Notes under the pieces: model-generated | What the model saw: only the letters and a program-made list of their open reading frames with translations | The model's database searches: none | What the model was told of the DNA's origin: nothing | Shown here: positions 56,466 to 64,000 of the stretch, in pieces | Position numbering within the stretch: position 1 is the first letter of the stretch | Layout of the letters: every line of letters begins with the position of its first letter | NCBI RefSeq assembly: GCF_003314995.1 | Contig: NZ_QNRH01000004.1 | Span: 480,865-544,864 of the forward strand | Source: Pseudochrobactrum asaccharolyticum | Lineage (GTDB): Bacteria; Pseudomonadota; Alphaproteobacteria; Rhizobiales; Rhizobiaceae | Direction of reading: 5' to 3' | Length of the DNA: 64,000 bases | Translations under genes and position numbers: made by a program

Positions 56466-57923
56466 ATGACGGCAAATACCAGCCGGTTTATCAAACAGGC
56501 TAATCTGATTGGCGGTCAGTGGGTTGCTGCAGACAGTGGTGCCACAATTGATGTGATTAATCCGGCGACCGGCAAAGTGCTGGGAACTGTTCCGAAATCC
56601 GGAAAAGCAGAGACTGCGCGCGCGATTGAAGCTGCTGCGCAGGCGTTTAAAACATGGCGCAAAACCACCGCCAATGAACGCGCGCAGAAAATGCGCAAAT
56701 TGCATGATCTGATTTTGGCGCATCAGGATACGCTGGCTGAAATTCTGACAATGGAGCAGGGGAAATCGCTGACCGAGGCCAAAGGCGAGGTGGCAAGTTC
56801 CGCTGCCTATATTCTTTGGTATGCGGAGGAAGCAAGACGCGTTTATGGCGATGTTGTCCCGTCACCTTGGGCAGACCGGCGCATTATGGTGACGAAAGAG
56901 CCGGTGGGCGTTGTCGCTGCGATTACGCCGTGGAATTTTCCGTCCTCAATGCTGGCGCGTAAAATCGGCCCTGCTTTGGCATCGGGGTGTACGGTTGTGG
57001 TCAAACCGGCAACGCAAACGCCATATTCCGGTCTTGTCTGGGGTGTGTTGTGTGAAGAGGCGGGCATTCCTGCCGGTGTCGTCAATATTCTCACCGGCTC
57101 GGCCAGTGAAATCGGCGGTGAGCTGACCCGCAATCCGCAAATTGCCAAGCTGACATTCACTGGCTCAACAGCGGTGGGCAAGCTTCTGATGAAGCAGACG
57201 GCAGGCACAGTCAAAAAAGTTTCGATGGAGCTGGGCGGTAATGCACCATTCATTGTTTTTGATGATGCTGATCTGGATCGTGCTGTGGCGGGAGCGATTG
57301 CTGCAAAATTCCGCAATTCCGGTCAGACCTGCGTTTGCACTAACCGGTTCTTCGTTCAGTCCAAGATTTATGCCCGCTTTATTGAGAAATTCACAGCAGC
57401 CGTGGAGCAGCTTAAAATCGGCAACGGGCTGGAAGACGGTACACAGCAAGGCCCGCTGATTGATATGAGTGCGGTTGAAAAGGTTGAAGAATTCATCGCA
57501 GATGCCGTGAAAAAAGGCGGACGTGTTGTAACCGGTGGTCAGCGCCATGCACTGGGCGGTACTTATTTTGAACCGACTGTGATTGCTGATGCCAAGCCGC
57601 GTATGCGCTTCACCAAAGAAGAGATTTTCGGCCCTGTTGCACCGGTCTATAAATTCAAATCCGAAGACGATGTGATTGAGCAGGCCAATAATACGGAATA
57701 TGGTCTCGCTTGTTATTTCTATACGCAGGACCTCGGCCGTGCTTTCCGTGTGATGGAAGGCTTGAAATATGGTCTGGTCGGCGTCAATGAGGGGCTGATT
57801 TCAACTGTGGAAGCACCGTTCGGTGGTTTGAAAGAATCGGGGCTTGGTAAAGAAGGCGGGCATCAGGGCATCGAGGATTATCTCGATACTAAATATGTCT
57901 GTATCGGCGGACTGGGGCTGTAA
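56466..57923 (+). CDS. gabD: Succinate-semialdehyde dehydrogenase
   Basis: An aldehyde dehydrogenase of the GabD type, oxidising succinate semialdehyde to succinate in GABA breakdown. From the ATG at 56466 (485 residues; GAGGAGAG just upstream) it has ITPWNFPSSMLARKIGPALA, FTGSTAVGK, E255 in MELGGNAPF and C289 in NSGQTCVC. No gabT is nearby, so it may be an isolated gene or serve another semialdehyde. A terminator follows. Confidence 0.9.
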   Translation: MTANTSRFIKQANLIGGQWVAADSGATIDVINPATGKVLGTVPKSGKAETARAIEAAAQAFKTWRKTTANERAQKMRKLHDLILAHQDTLAEILTMEQGKSLTEAKGEVASSAAYILWYAEEARRVYGDVVPSPWADRRIMVTKEPVGVVAAITPWNFPSSMLARKIGPALASGCTVVVKPATQTPYSGLVWGVLCEEAGIPAGVVNILTGSASEIGGELTRNPQIAKLTFTGSTAVGKLLMKQTAGTVKKVSMELGGNAPFIVFDDADLDRAVAGAIAAKFRNSGQTCVCTNRFFVQSKIYARFIEKFTAAVEQLKIGNGLEDGTQQGPLIDMSAVEKVEEFIADAVKKGGRVVTGGQRHALGGTYFEPTVIADAKPRMRFTKEEIFGPVAPVYKFKSEDDVIEQANNTEYGLACYFYTQDLGRAFRVMEGLKYGLVGVNEGLISTVEAPFGGLKESGLGKEGGHQGIEDYLDTKYVCIGGLGL

Positions 57924-57944
57924 GTCAGGCCTGATCACAATTAT

Positions 57945-57978
57945 CCGGATGGCATATAATATTGCTGCCATCCGTTTT
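57945..57978 (+). terminator. Terminator after gabD
   Basis: CGGATGGCA (57946-57954) pairs with TGCCATCCG (57966-57974), followed by TTTT. Confidence 0.7.
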
Positions 57979-58269
57979 CTGCCTGAAAGTTTTTGCAGCT
58001 ATGGAAATTCTGATTGCCTGTCCTATGTTGCAATCTTGCATACCGGCTTGATTTGAAAATTGTTCAGTTGTGTTTGTTTTTAAAGATTTTTTCTAAAAGC
58101 CGGTTCGGTGTTTTTTCTGATTTTTGGGGTATATAGGCGTTTTTTGGCATTTTGTCATAATAGGTGCGGACTATAGGTTTATAGAGCCCGCATCATCAGG
58201 CCTTTTATGATAAAGCATTGCGGCTGACGTCTGACATGCCGGTTCATAAACCTGTGAAAAGGGATTTTT
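57979..58269 (+). other. Gap upstream of the DUF1045 gene
   Basis: No gene is visible between the gabD terminator and the DUF1045 gene. It is T-rich. I looked for a Pho box and found only a single poor half-site, so phosphate control is not supported by what I can see. Confidence 0.35.
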
Positions 58270-59046
58270 ATGCGTTACGGAATTTATTTTACACCATCCG
58301 CTCATGATCCGCTGTTGCGCGTAGCCGCCAACTGGCTTGGACGCAATGCATTTAACGGTATGGTGGTACGCACGCCGGTCATCGGCTCTGTCAGCCCTGA
58401 AGAAGTGAGTGCGCTCACCGCAGAGCCGCGCCGCTACGGTTTCCATGCAACGCTGAAAGCACCGTTTCGTCTGCATGAGGATTACGAAGAGCATCATCTG
58501 CTTGCCAGCATGATGCATTTTGCTTCAGCCTATCAGTCCGTGCAATTGCCACGGCTTAAAGTCTCGCAGATCGGACCTTTCTTTGCGCTGGTGCCGTCCG
58601 AACCTTGTGCCGAGTTGCAGCAGCTGGCCAATGATGTGGTTGTGCATTTTGAGCGTTTCCGTGCGCCCCTGAATGAGCAGGAAATGGCCAAGCGCAAGCC
58701 GGAAAAGCTGGATGCAATCCATCGTGCCAATCTCGACCAGTGGGGCTACCCTTATGTGTTCGAGCAATTCCGCTTTCATATGACACTCACCGGCGCGGTG
58801 CCGGAGGAGAAACAGGCGCATGTGCGCACCGTGCTGGAAGAATTTTTTGCGCCGGTGCTGAGCGAGCCTGTTAAAATCACCAATCTGGCTCTGTTTACCG
58901 AAGCAGAATCAGGTGTACCATTCGAAGTCCATTCTCTGCACCCTCTTACAGGTAAGCCAGTAGGGCAGACTTCGGCAGGCAAACCTGTTACAGCTCAAAA
59001 CATGAATTCAGTCGAAAAGCAGGCGGTAAAACTCGCCGCTGAGTAA
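58270..59046 (+). CDS. DUF1045 phosphonate-operon protein, 2H phosphoesterase fold
   Basis: The 258-residue product is the DUF1045 family that accompanies C-P lyase genes. It has two HxT motifs, H59-A-T61 in GFHATLKAP and H170-M-T172 in FHMTLTG, the hallmark of 2H phosphoesterases such as RNA ligase/cyclic phosphodiesterases. Next to phnM, it may hydrolyse the cyclic ribose phosphate intermediate as PhnP does; this is inference. No other C-P lyase gene is in the window. Confidence 0.88.
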   Translation: MRYGIYFTPSAHDPLLRVAANWLGRNAFNGMVVRTPVIGSVSPEEVSALTAEPRRYGFHATLKAPFRLHEDYEEHHLLASMMHFASAYQSVQLPRLKVSQIGPFFALVPSEPCAELQQLANDVVVHFERFRAPLNEQEMAKRKPEKLDAIHRANLDQWGYPYVFEQFRFHMTLTGAVPEEKQAHVRTVLEEFFAPVLSEPVKITNLALFTEAESGVPFEVHSLHPLTGKPVGQTSAGKPVTAQNMNSVEKQAVKLAAE

Positions 59047-59069
59047 GCATTTAATTTGTAAGAGAAAAT

Positions 59070-60230
59070 ATGTCCGCTTCCGATAAGACTATGCCAGCCG
59101 AAACAATCCTGACCAATGCACGGATTGTCCTTCCTGATGAAATTATCACCGGTACTGTGGTGATGCGTGAGGGAAAAATTGCTGCGATTGATCACACGAT
59201 CTCAGCCTCTGGCAAAAATATGGAAGGCGACTATCTGATACCGGGGCTTGTGGAGCTGCATACGGACCATCTTGAAGGTCATTATGCACCCCGCCCGAAA
59301 GTACGCTGGAACCCGCTGGCGGCTATTCAGGCGCATGATGCGCAGATTGCCGCCTCGGGAATCACCACCGTGTTTGATGCTTTGCGCGTCGGGCATGACG
59401 GTGAGTGTGAAGTGGTTATTGATGACATGCTGCTGCTGGCTGATGCCTTGCAGGCGGCGCAAAGCCAAGGCCGGTTACGCTCGGAGCATTATCTGCATCT
59501 GCGCTGCGAAGTGTCGTCCAATGATTGTATCAGCGCCTTTGAACGCCTGCGCGGTGCGTCCGGTGTGCGTCTTGCATCGCTGATGGATCATGCGCCGGGC
59601 CAACGTCAGTTTCCGGATATGGAATCTTACCGCATCTATTTCATGCGTAAGAACAAAGTCAGCGAAGACGATTATCAGGCCTATTGTGATCGCCGTGTTG
59701 GTGAATCGCAGCGCAATTCAGCAACAAACCGCGCTTTAATTGCTGATTATTGCCATGCAAACGGCATTATGCTGGCCAGCCATGATGATGCAACACAGGC
59801 GCATGTGGATGAATCTGTGGCGCATGGTGTTTCTGTTGCTGAGTTTCCGACCACGGTAGAAGCTGCGGCAGCATCACACTCCAATGGTATCGGCGTGATG
59901 ATGGGCGGGCCGAATGTGGTGCGTGGCGGTTCGCATTCCGGTAACGTTTCGGCGCTGGAGCTGGCTGAAAAAGGCTATCTCGATATTATCTCGTCGGATT
60001 ATATCCCTTTCAGCATGTTGCAGGGGGCTTTCAACCTTGCGCATGTGGTCGAGCATATTGATCTGCCACAGGCTATCCGTATGGTCAGCACCAATCCGGC
60101 CAAAGCTGTGGGCATGACAGATCGCGGTTCAATTGCTGAAGGTCTGCGCGCTGATCTCGTGCGCGTGAATGTTATCGACGATGTGCCGGTGGTGCGCTCA
60201 GTCTGGCGTGAATCCAAAAGAGTAAGCTGA
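59070..60230 (+). CDS. phnM: RPnTP pyrophosphohydrolase PhnM
   Basis: Removes pyrophosphate from alkylphosphonate ribose triphosphate before C-P bond cleavage. The 386-residue amidohydrolase has metal-site HTDHLEGHYAPRP (near residue 65) and LASHDDATQAHVDESVAHG with metal His/Asp residues, and GGPNVVRGGSHSGNVSA. It starts 23 bases after DUF1045, so the two are an operon. phnG-L are not present here. Confidence 0.93.
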   Translation: MSASDKTMPAETILTNARIVLPDEIITGTVVMREGKIAAIDHTISASGKNMEGDYLIPGLVELHTDHLEGHYAPRPKVRWNPLAAIQAHDAQIAASGITTVFDALRVGHDGECEVVIDDMLLLADALQAAQSQGRLRSEHYLHLRCEVSSNDCISAFERLRGASGVRLASLMDHAPGQRQFPDMESYRIYFMRKNKVSEDDYQAYCDRRVGESQRNSATNRALIADYCHANGIMLASHDDATQAHVDESVAHGVSVAEFPTTVEAAAASHSNGIGVMMGGPNVVRGGSHSGNVSALELAEKGYLDIISSDYIPFSMLQGAFNLAHVVEHIDLPQAIRMVSTNPAKAVGMTDRGSIAEGLRADLVRVNVIDDVPVVRSVWRESKRVS

Positions 60231-60403
60231 TATCAGGGCTTTGACGGTCTGCAAATGGCGTTTCTTTGCGCTTCCGGTGCTCATGTACCAAATGTACATT
60301 CCGCTCCGGTTCCCAAGAACTACCATTTTCGCCTCGTCATAACCCAAATCTCAAGCTGCTCTGCAGAGCGCTTCGATCTTTGGGATGCTTGAATGGACGT
60401 GAA
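60231..60403. other. Structured noncoding spacer, phnM to dusA
   Basis: The spacer between convergent genes has ATGTAC-caaat-GTACAT (60283-60299) and a long imperfect palindrome (60343-60384) with arms CCCAAA/TTTGGG around the perfect core GCTCTGCAGAGC. There is no obvious T-run terminator. The dense, GC-balanced sequence looks constrained, like a repeat or small RNA, but I cannot name it. Confidence 0.45.
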
Positions 60404-61459
60404 TTATTCCGCCGCCTGTTCCGCACGGGCGGCGTTGTTTTCTTCCACCTCAGCAGCAGTTTCGCACATCACCTGATAGGCTTTGCGGATGATTTTGCTG
60501 TCCGCATCATTGCGTGTGGCATCCGTCGAGAGCACCTGCCGCCAGCGGCGTGAACCGGCCTGACCCTGAAATAGCCCGACCATATGCCGTGCAACATGAG
60601 CAAGGCGGCCACCATTAGCAATATGGCGATCTGCATAGTCGCACATCACATCCAGCACATCTTCCATCGGCATCGGTGCGGTTTCATCACCATAAACAAG
60701 ACGATCCACCTCACGCAGCACCATGGGGGTGTGATAGGCGGTTCTGCCCATCATAACGCCGTCCGTGTGCTGCAAATGGAGCGCTGTTGCCTCCATGCTG
60801 GTAATGCCGCCGTTAATGCCGACAAAATGCTGCGCATAATCCTGTTTGAGGCGATAGACGCGATCATAGTCCAGTGGCGGTATATCGCGGTTCTCTTTCG
60901 GAGACAGTCCCTGCAACCACGCTTTGCGGGCATGTACCCAGAGTGCATCTGCACCTTCGGCAATCACCATCCGGCTGAGCTCTGAAAGTGCGACTTCCTG
61001 ATCCTGATCATCAACGCCGATACGACATTTTACGGTGACCGGAATGTTTACCGCCTGCTTCATCGCGGCAACGCAATCTGCCACCAGTTGCGGTGTCAGC
61101 ATCAGGCAGGCGCCGAAAGCACCGGATTGCACGCGGTCTGACGGACAACCGACATTGAGATTGATCTCATCATAGCCGAAAGATTCACCGATCTTCGCTG
61201 CTTCCGCCAGCTTAAGCGGATCAGAACCGCCAAGCTGCAAAGCGACCGGATGTTCCTGTTCAGAAAAGCCAAGCAAACGGTCGCGCTTGCCATGAATAGC
61301 GGCATCAGCCACCACCATTTCTGTGTAGAGCAGGGTATGGCGTGTCAGAAGACGATGCAGAAAACGGCAATGCCTGTCCGTCCAGTCGAGCATAGGCGCG
61401 ATGGAAAAGGTTTTGGCGGCATAGAGTTTAGCTGGTGTGGTCACAATCATCTTCTTCAT
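60404..61459 (-). CDS. dusA: tRNA-dihydrouridine synthase A
   Basis: Reduces uridine 20/20a in the tRNA D-loop with FMN. The 351-residue product has APMLDWTDRHCRF near the start, C105 in NLNVGCPSDRVQSG as the proton donor, and INGGITS plus DGVMMGRTAY for FMN phosphate binding. A second ATG at 61450 is possible. dusA is a known integration target for some islands in Proteobacteria, but the gene looks intact and no integrase is present. Confidence 0.95.
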   Translation of the reverse strand: MKKMIVTTPAKLYAAKTFSIAPMLDWTDRHCRFLHRLLTRHTLLYTEMVVADAAIHGKRDRLLGFSEQEHPVALQLGGSDPLKLAEAAKIGESFGYDEINLNVGCPSDRVQSGAFGACLMLTPQLVADCVAAMKQAVNIPVTVKCRIGVDDQDQEVALSELSRMVIAEGADALWVHARKAWLQGLSPKENRDIPPLDYDRVYRLKQDYAQHFVGINGGITSMEATALHLQHTDGVMMGRTAYHTPMVLREVDRLVYGDETAPMPMEDVLDVMCDYADRHIANGGRLAHVARHMVGLFQGQAGSRRWRQVLSTDATRNDADSKIIRKAYQVMCETAAEVEENNAARAEQAAE

Positions 61460-61506
61460 AGGTAAATTTAGGCGGGCATACTGCTTAATGGCTGTTCTGT
61501 CCAGTT

Positions 61507-61618
61507 TTAGAGCATTTCACAGTCAAGTTGGATCAACTTGGACAGTCCGTGATAATGCGACAAAGTAAAGAAACTGGAGCGGGCACTGCGATCCAACATG
61601 AACGTAAACCGCTCTAGT
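61507..61618. repeat. Palindromic repeat between dusA and the protease
   Basis: The sequence opens with TTAGAGCATTTCAC, has a central inverted repeat AGTTGGATCAACTTGG (about 61526-61543) and closes with GGAGCGGGC and AAACCGCTCTAG. It shares the GAGC-box style of the other intergenic elements but not their tail, so it is a second type or a divergent copy. Confidence 0.6.
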
Positions 61619-62318
61619 CGGTCAGGATCAGCTGGTCGCGCTGTACACTATAGGCGCTCAGGCTGTTCATAAAATTCATGCCCAGCAGGCTGCCATTGAG
61701 CTGACCTTCCTGCGAGACCAGAGCCCGCAGATCATAGCGGACGATATTACCGATTTTTATTTCCTGCAAAGGCACTGTCGCAGCCATAGTGCGGCCATTC
61801 GCGGTGCTGACCGGAATAGTATATTTGAGATTGTTGGTATCAATGCCCACTCTCTGCGCATCGGCCTGTGTCAGCACAATGGTTGAGGCACCGGTATCGA
61901 CCATGAAGTTGACGCGCTGGTCATTGACCAGAGCATTGACTTCAAAATGCCCGTTTGCCGACTGGCTGATGCTCACAGTCTCTGAACCTTCGGCATTATT
62001 GCCGCTGATTGCAGTGCCCGGTATCAGACCAGCGGTCACGCGATTGGCAATGTTTTTCAGCTCATATTGATACTGATAGCCGGTGACGAGGCCGAGAACA
62101 ATCACTGCCCAGATCGCAATATTGCGTACCATATGATTGAGCGGGATGCCGGAACCAAGCAGACCGGCCGCAACGACAACGCCGAAAATACTCATATAAG
62201 CCGCATCAGCAAAATCATCATTGGCAAGACCAAGCGTGGTGCCGCTCTCATCATTGATAACCAGCACAAGTATAAGAACAGCAATTGCTGCGATAACCAG
62301 CCAGAATAAACGGTTCAT
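61614..62318 (-). CDS. Membrane-anchored retropepsin-like aspartic protease
   Basis: From the ATG at 62318 (234 residues) the N-terminus has three hydrophobic helices (about 3-22, 40-58 and 66-84). A periplasmic retropepsin domain follows, with catalytic D141 in FMVDTGASTIVLT and a second block LLGMNFMNSL. It belongs to the TIGR02281 clan AA family found in Alphaproteobacteria. Only one DTG is expected, so it should act as a dimer. Substrate unknown. A frame extension to 62360 lacks a ribosome site. Confidence 0.87.
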   Translation of the reverse strand: MNRLFWLVIAAIAVLILVLVINDESGTTLGLANDDFADAAYMSIFGVVVAAGLLGSGIPLNHMVRNIAIWAVIVLGLVTGYQYQYELKNIANRVTAGLIPGTAISGNNAEGSETVSISQSANGHFEVNALVNDQRVNFMVDTGASTIVLTQADAQRVGIDTNNLKYTIPVSTANGRTMAATVPLQEIKIGNIVRYDLRALVSQEGQLNGSLLGMNFMNSLSAYSVQRDQLILTD

Positions 62319-62497
62319 ATAATCAGGGTTCCTGAAACTGTAGATAGTGGTGCCGAACAATTTTATGCACCCTATATGGAGGCTTTAGGCTACGGGCACA
62401 ATAATTTCATTTTTCAGCACTTTGAAAAACTGTGAGCAGGGCGTATAGCAGGCACAAATGAATTTCTCCCAATACTGCTAATGACGGATTTGATAAC

Positions 62498-63523
62498 GTG
62501 AGTAACAGCGGACTGCCATTTGATGATTTTCGTGAACTGATCAGCCAGCTTCCGTCGCAAAGCGAATTTGCCAGTGAAGCGGTTCGTGAGCGTGAAGCGC
62601 GTTTGAGCAAGCCGGTCGGCTCTCTCGGACGTCTGGAAGAGATTGCAGAATGGCTGGCTGCATGGAGCGGTAAAGCAAAACCGCAGATTATGCGCCCGCT
62701 GGTTGCGATTTTTGCCGGGAACCACGGTGTGCTGGCACAGGGTGTAACTTCGCAGCCGCAATCGCTGACGATGGATATGGTCAATAATTTTGCCGCCGGT
62801 GGTGCGCCGATTAACCAGATATGCATTACCAATGATCTGGGCCTGAAGGTTTTTGATCTGGCACTGGAGCATCCGACAGAAGACATTACCGTGACTGCGG
62901 CCATGGATGAGCGCACCTGCGCTGCTACTATGGCTTTTGGCATGGAAGCAATTGCCGGTGGCACAGATTTGCTCTGCATCGGTGAAATGGGTGTTGGCAA
63001 TACAACAATTGCCGCTGCAATTTCTCTGGCGCTGTTTGGCGGTCAGGCTGAAGACTGGGTGTCACTGGCTGCCGGTGAAGATGCAAGTGTTTTGCCTGCA
63101 AAAATCGCTGCGGTGAAAAAAGCTGTTGCACTCAATGAAGGTAATCTGCGTGATCCGCTGGAAGTGCTGCGTCGTCTGGGCGGTCGTGAACTGGCTGCAA
63201 TCACCGGTGCTATTCTGGCTGCACGTGCTGAGAAAATTCCGGTACTGATAGACGGTTATGTCGCCAGTGCCGCCGCAGCTATTCTGCTGGCGATTAACGG
63301 CGAAGCTCTGGACCATTGCCTGTTCTCGCATGTGTCGTCTGAACAGGGGCATCGTCTGCTGCTGGAGAAAATGGGTAAAGCACCATTGCTTGATCTGAAT
63401 ATCAGCCTTGGCTCCGGCGTCGGTGCGGCGCTCGCTGCAGGTTTGGTGAAAACAGCTGCCCAGTGCCATATCGCAACAGCGACTGCCGAAGACGCAGGCA
63501 TGAATGGTCGTAGCGTTTCCTAA
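62498..63523 (+). CDS. cobT: Nicotinate-nucleotide:DMB phosphoribosyltransferase homologue
   Basis: CobT (CobU in Pseudomonas denitrificans naming) activates 5,6-dimethylbenzimidazole for the lower ligand of cobalamin. The 341-residue product starts at GTG and has KPVGSLGRLEEIA, FAGNHGVLAQGV and CIGEMGVGNTT (E163). Near the C-terminus the usual RLGEGTGA motif reads SLGSGVGA (303-310), so the catalytic Glu is S306. No other cob genes are nearby. Activity may be altered. A terminator follows. Confidence 0.9.
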   Translation: MSNSGLPFDDFRELISQLPSQSEFASEAVREREARLSKPVGSLGRLEEIAEWLAAWSGKAKPQIMRPLVAIFAGNHGVLAQGVTSQPQSLTMDMVNNFAAGGAPINQICITNDLGLKVFDLALEHPTEDITVTAAMDERTCAATMAFGMEAIAGGTDLLCIGEMGVGNTTIAAAISLALFGGQAEDWVSLAAGEDASVLPAKIAAVKKAVALNEGNLRDPLEVLRRLGGRELAAITGAILAARAEKIPVLIDGYVASAAAAILLAINGEALDHCLFSHVSSEQGHRLLLEKMGKAPLLDLNISLGSGVGAALAAGLVKTAAQCHIATATAEDAGMNGRSVS

Positions 63524-63542
63524 AAGCTGTGTTTTACAGAAT

Positions 63543-63577
63543 AAAAATCCGGCCACGATTGTGAGCCGGATTTTTTG
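63543..63577 (+). terminator. Intrinsic terminator after cobT
   Basis: AAAAATCCGGC (63543-63553) pairs with GCCGGATTTTT (63565-63575), with an inner CAC/GTG stem and a T-run. Confidence 0.88.
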
Positions 63578-63825
63578 TTTTTAGGGAACAAATTTTTCTA
63601 ATATGAAAAATAATTCAAAAATACTGCAACTAATTGCGATTGTATGAAGCTCAGCAAATTTTAATATGAGAGCATATTGAGAAAGCGAATTTTAAAGAAC
63701 GGGCGGCACTATTTTTTTGAAAGTAATATTGGCTGAGCAATCAGAGAGGGGATATATTAAACGCTGGTATATCTGCTGTTTTTTACAATTCATATTCGGA
63801 TATGTTTTATGTCGCCTGTAACATG
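63578..63825. other. AT-rich gap without a gene
   Basis: About 250 AT-rich bases lie between the terminators of cobT and the Lrp-like gene. I see no open frame, RNA or repeat. Confidence 0.4.
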
Positions 63826-63865
63826 AATGGCACTATCCTTAACCGTAAAGGATAGTGCCATTTTT
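63826..63865. terminator. Terminator-like hairpin after the Lrp-like gene
   Basis: AATGGCACTATCCTT (63826-63840) pairs perfectly with AAGGATAGTGCCATT (63848-63862) in a 15-bp stem, and a T-run follows on (+). It lies eight bases past the stop of the (-) gene. On (-) the following sequence is less T-rich. Confidence 0.7.
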
Positions 63866-63872
63866 GTAGCTA

Positions 63873-64000
63873 TCAGTTGCCGTCTTTATCGAGGATCATG
63901 TAATCCAGCGGCAGCTCTGTGGTATATTTGATCTGTTCCATCGCGAAAGATGAGGACACATTGCGGATTTCGATTTTGCTGATCAGGCGTTTGTAAAACG
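63873..64000 (-). CDS. Lrp/AsnC-family regulator, C-terminal fragment
   Basis: Only the last 42 codons are inside the window; the gene continues past base 64000. The frame reads [20 protein letters not shown], then [13 protein letters not shown] to the stop. This is the end of the RAM ligand-binding domain of Lrp/AsnC transcription factors, where SSFAM...TTELPL is typical. Which amino acid it senses cannot be judged from this part. Confidence 0.8.
   Translation of the reverse strand, partial: FYKRLISKIEIRNVSSSFAMEQIKYTTELPLDYMILDKDGN

Noticed and set aside
58080-58269. Pho box upstream of the DUF1045-phnM pair
   Set aside because: Only one TTGTCATAA-like half and a CTGAC repeat with the wrong spacing are present.
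60404-61459. An integrated island at dusA
   Set aside because: dusA is full length with intact motifs and no integrase or flanking direct repeat was seen.

Overview
The window reads as chromosomal DNA of an alphaproteobacterium in the Hyphomicrobiales (Rhizobiales), most likely a relative of Brucella, Ochrobactrum or Pseudochrobactrum. Pointers are a very-long-chain fatty acid lipid A cluster (acpXL, two fabF-like genes, adh, lpxXL), an NdvA/Cgt-type cyclic glucan exporter, an ATP12 chaperone, a DUF1476 (zeta-type ATPase inhibitor) gene, a DmpA-type aminopeptidase, an SOS box of the form GAAC-N7-GAAC upstream of uvrA, and palindromic intergenic repeats typical of the order. Base composition looks moderate. 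I saw no tRNA, rRNA, insertion sequence, prophage or CRISPR array.

1-15.1 kb is a long (+) ribosomal block: the end of tuf, the S10 genes (rpsJ to rpsQ), the spc genes (rplN to secY), adk, and the alpha genes (rpsM, rpsK, rpoA, rplQ). Hairpins, some terminator-like, punctuate it after tuf, rpsC, rpsQ, rplR, rplO, adk and rpsM. The rplR-rpsE gap is unusually long and also holds a TTAA-N7-TTAA motif.

15.1-31.6 kb holds a small AT-rich secreted hypothetical gene, a DegP-type protease, rarA, ndvA on (-), then rluC, a DMT transporter, a HAD phosphatase and an ATP12 chaperone on (+). The nitrogen pair glnB-glnA follows on (-), then nnr on (+) and uvrA on (-).

31.6-32.9 kb has no convincing protein gene. 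It contains the SOS box, a strongly foldable stretch that may be an RNA gene, a terminator and a palindromic repeat. The dmpA-like gene that follows is bracketed by inverted copies of a hairpin repeat. Then come ttcA and an inositol monophosphatase family gene on (+).

36-49.7 kb is mostly (-): an MFS drug exporter, the Fe-S partners grxD and bolA, and purine genes purL, purQ, purS, purC and later purB. Mixed in are a small lipoprotein, a GST, DUF1476, an HpcH/HpaI aldolase, an RBBP9-like hydrolase, a VOC protein and rpe.

49.8-54.9 kb is the (-) cluster for the C28-type acyl chain of lipid A: acpXL, two ketosynthase-like genes, a dehydrogenase and the acyltransferase. It lacks the usual fabZ, and one ketosynthase lacks the active-site cysteine.

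55.4-64 kb holds an AEC transporter, a succinate-semialdehyde dehydrogenase, a DUF1045-phnM pair of phosphonate genes, dusA, a membrane-anchored retropepsin-like protease, a cobT whose catalytic glutamate position reads as serine, and the 3' end of an Lrp/AsnC regulator.
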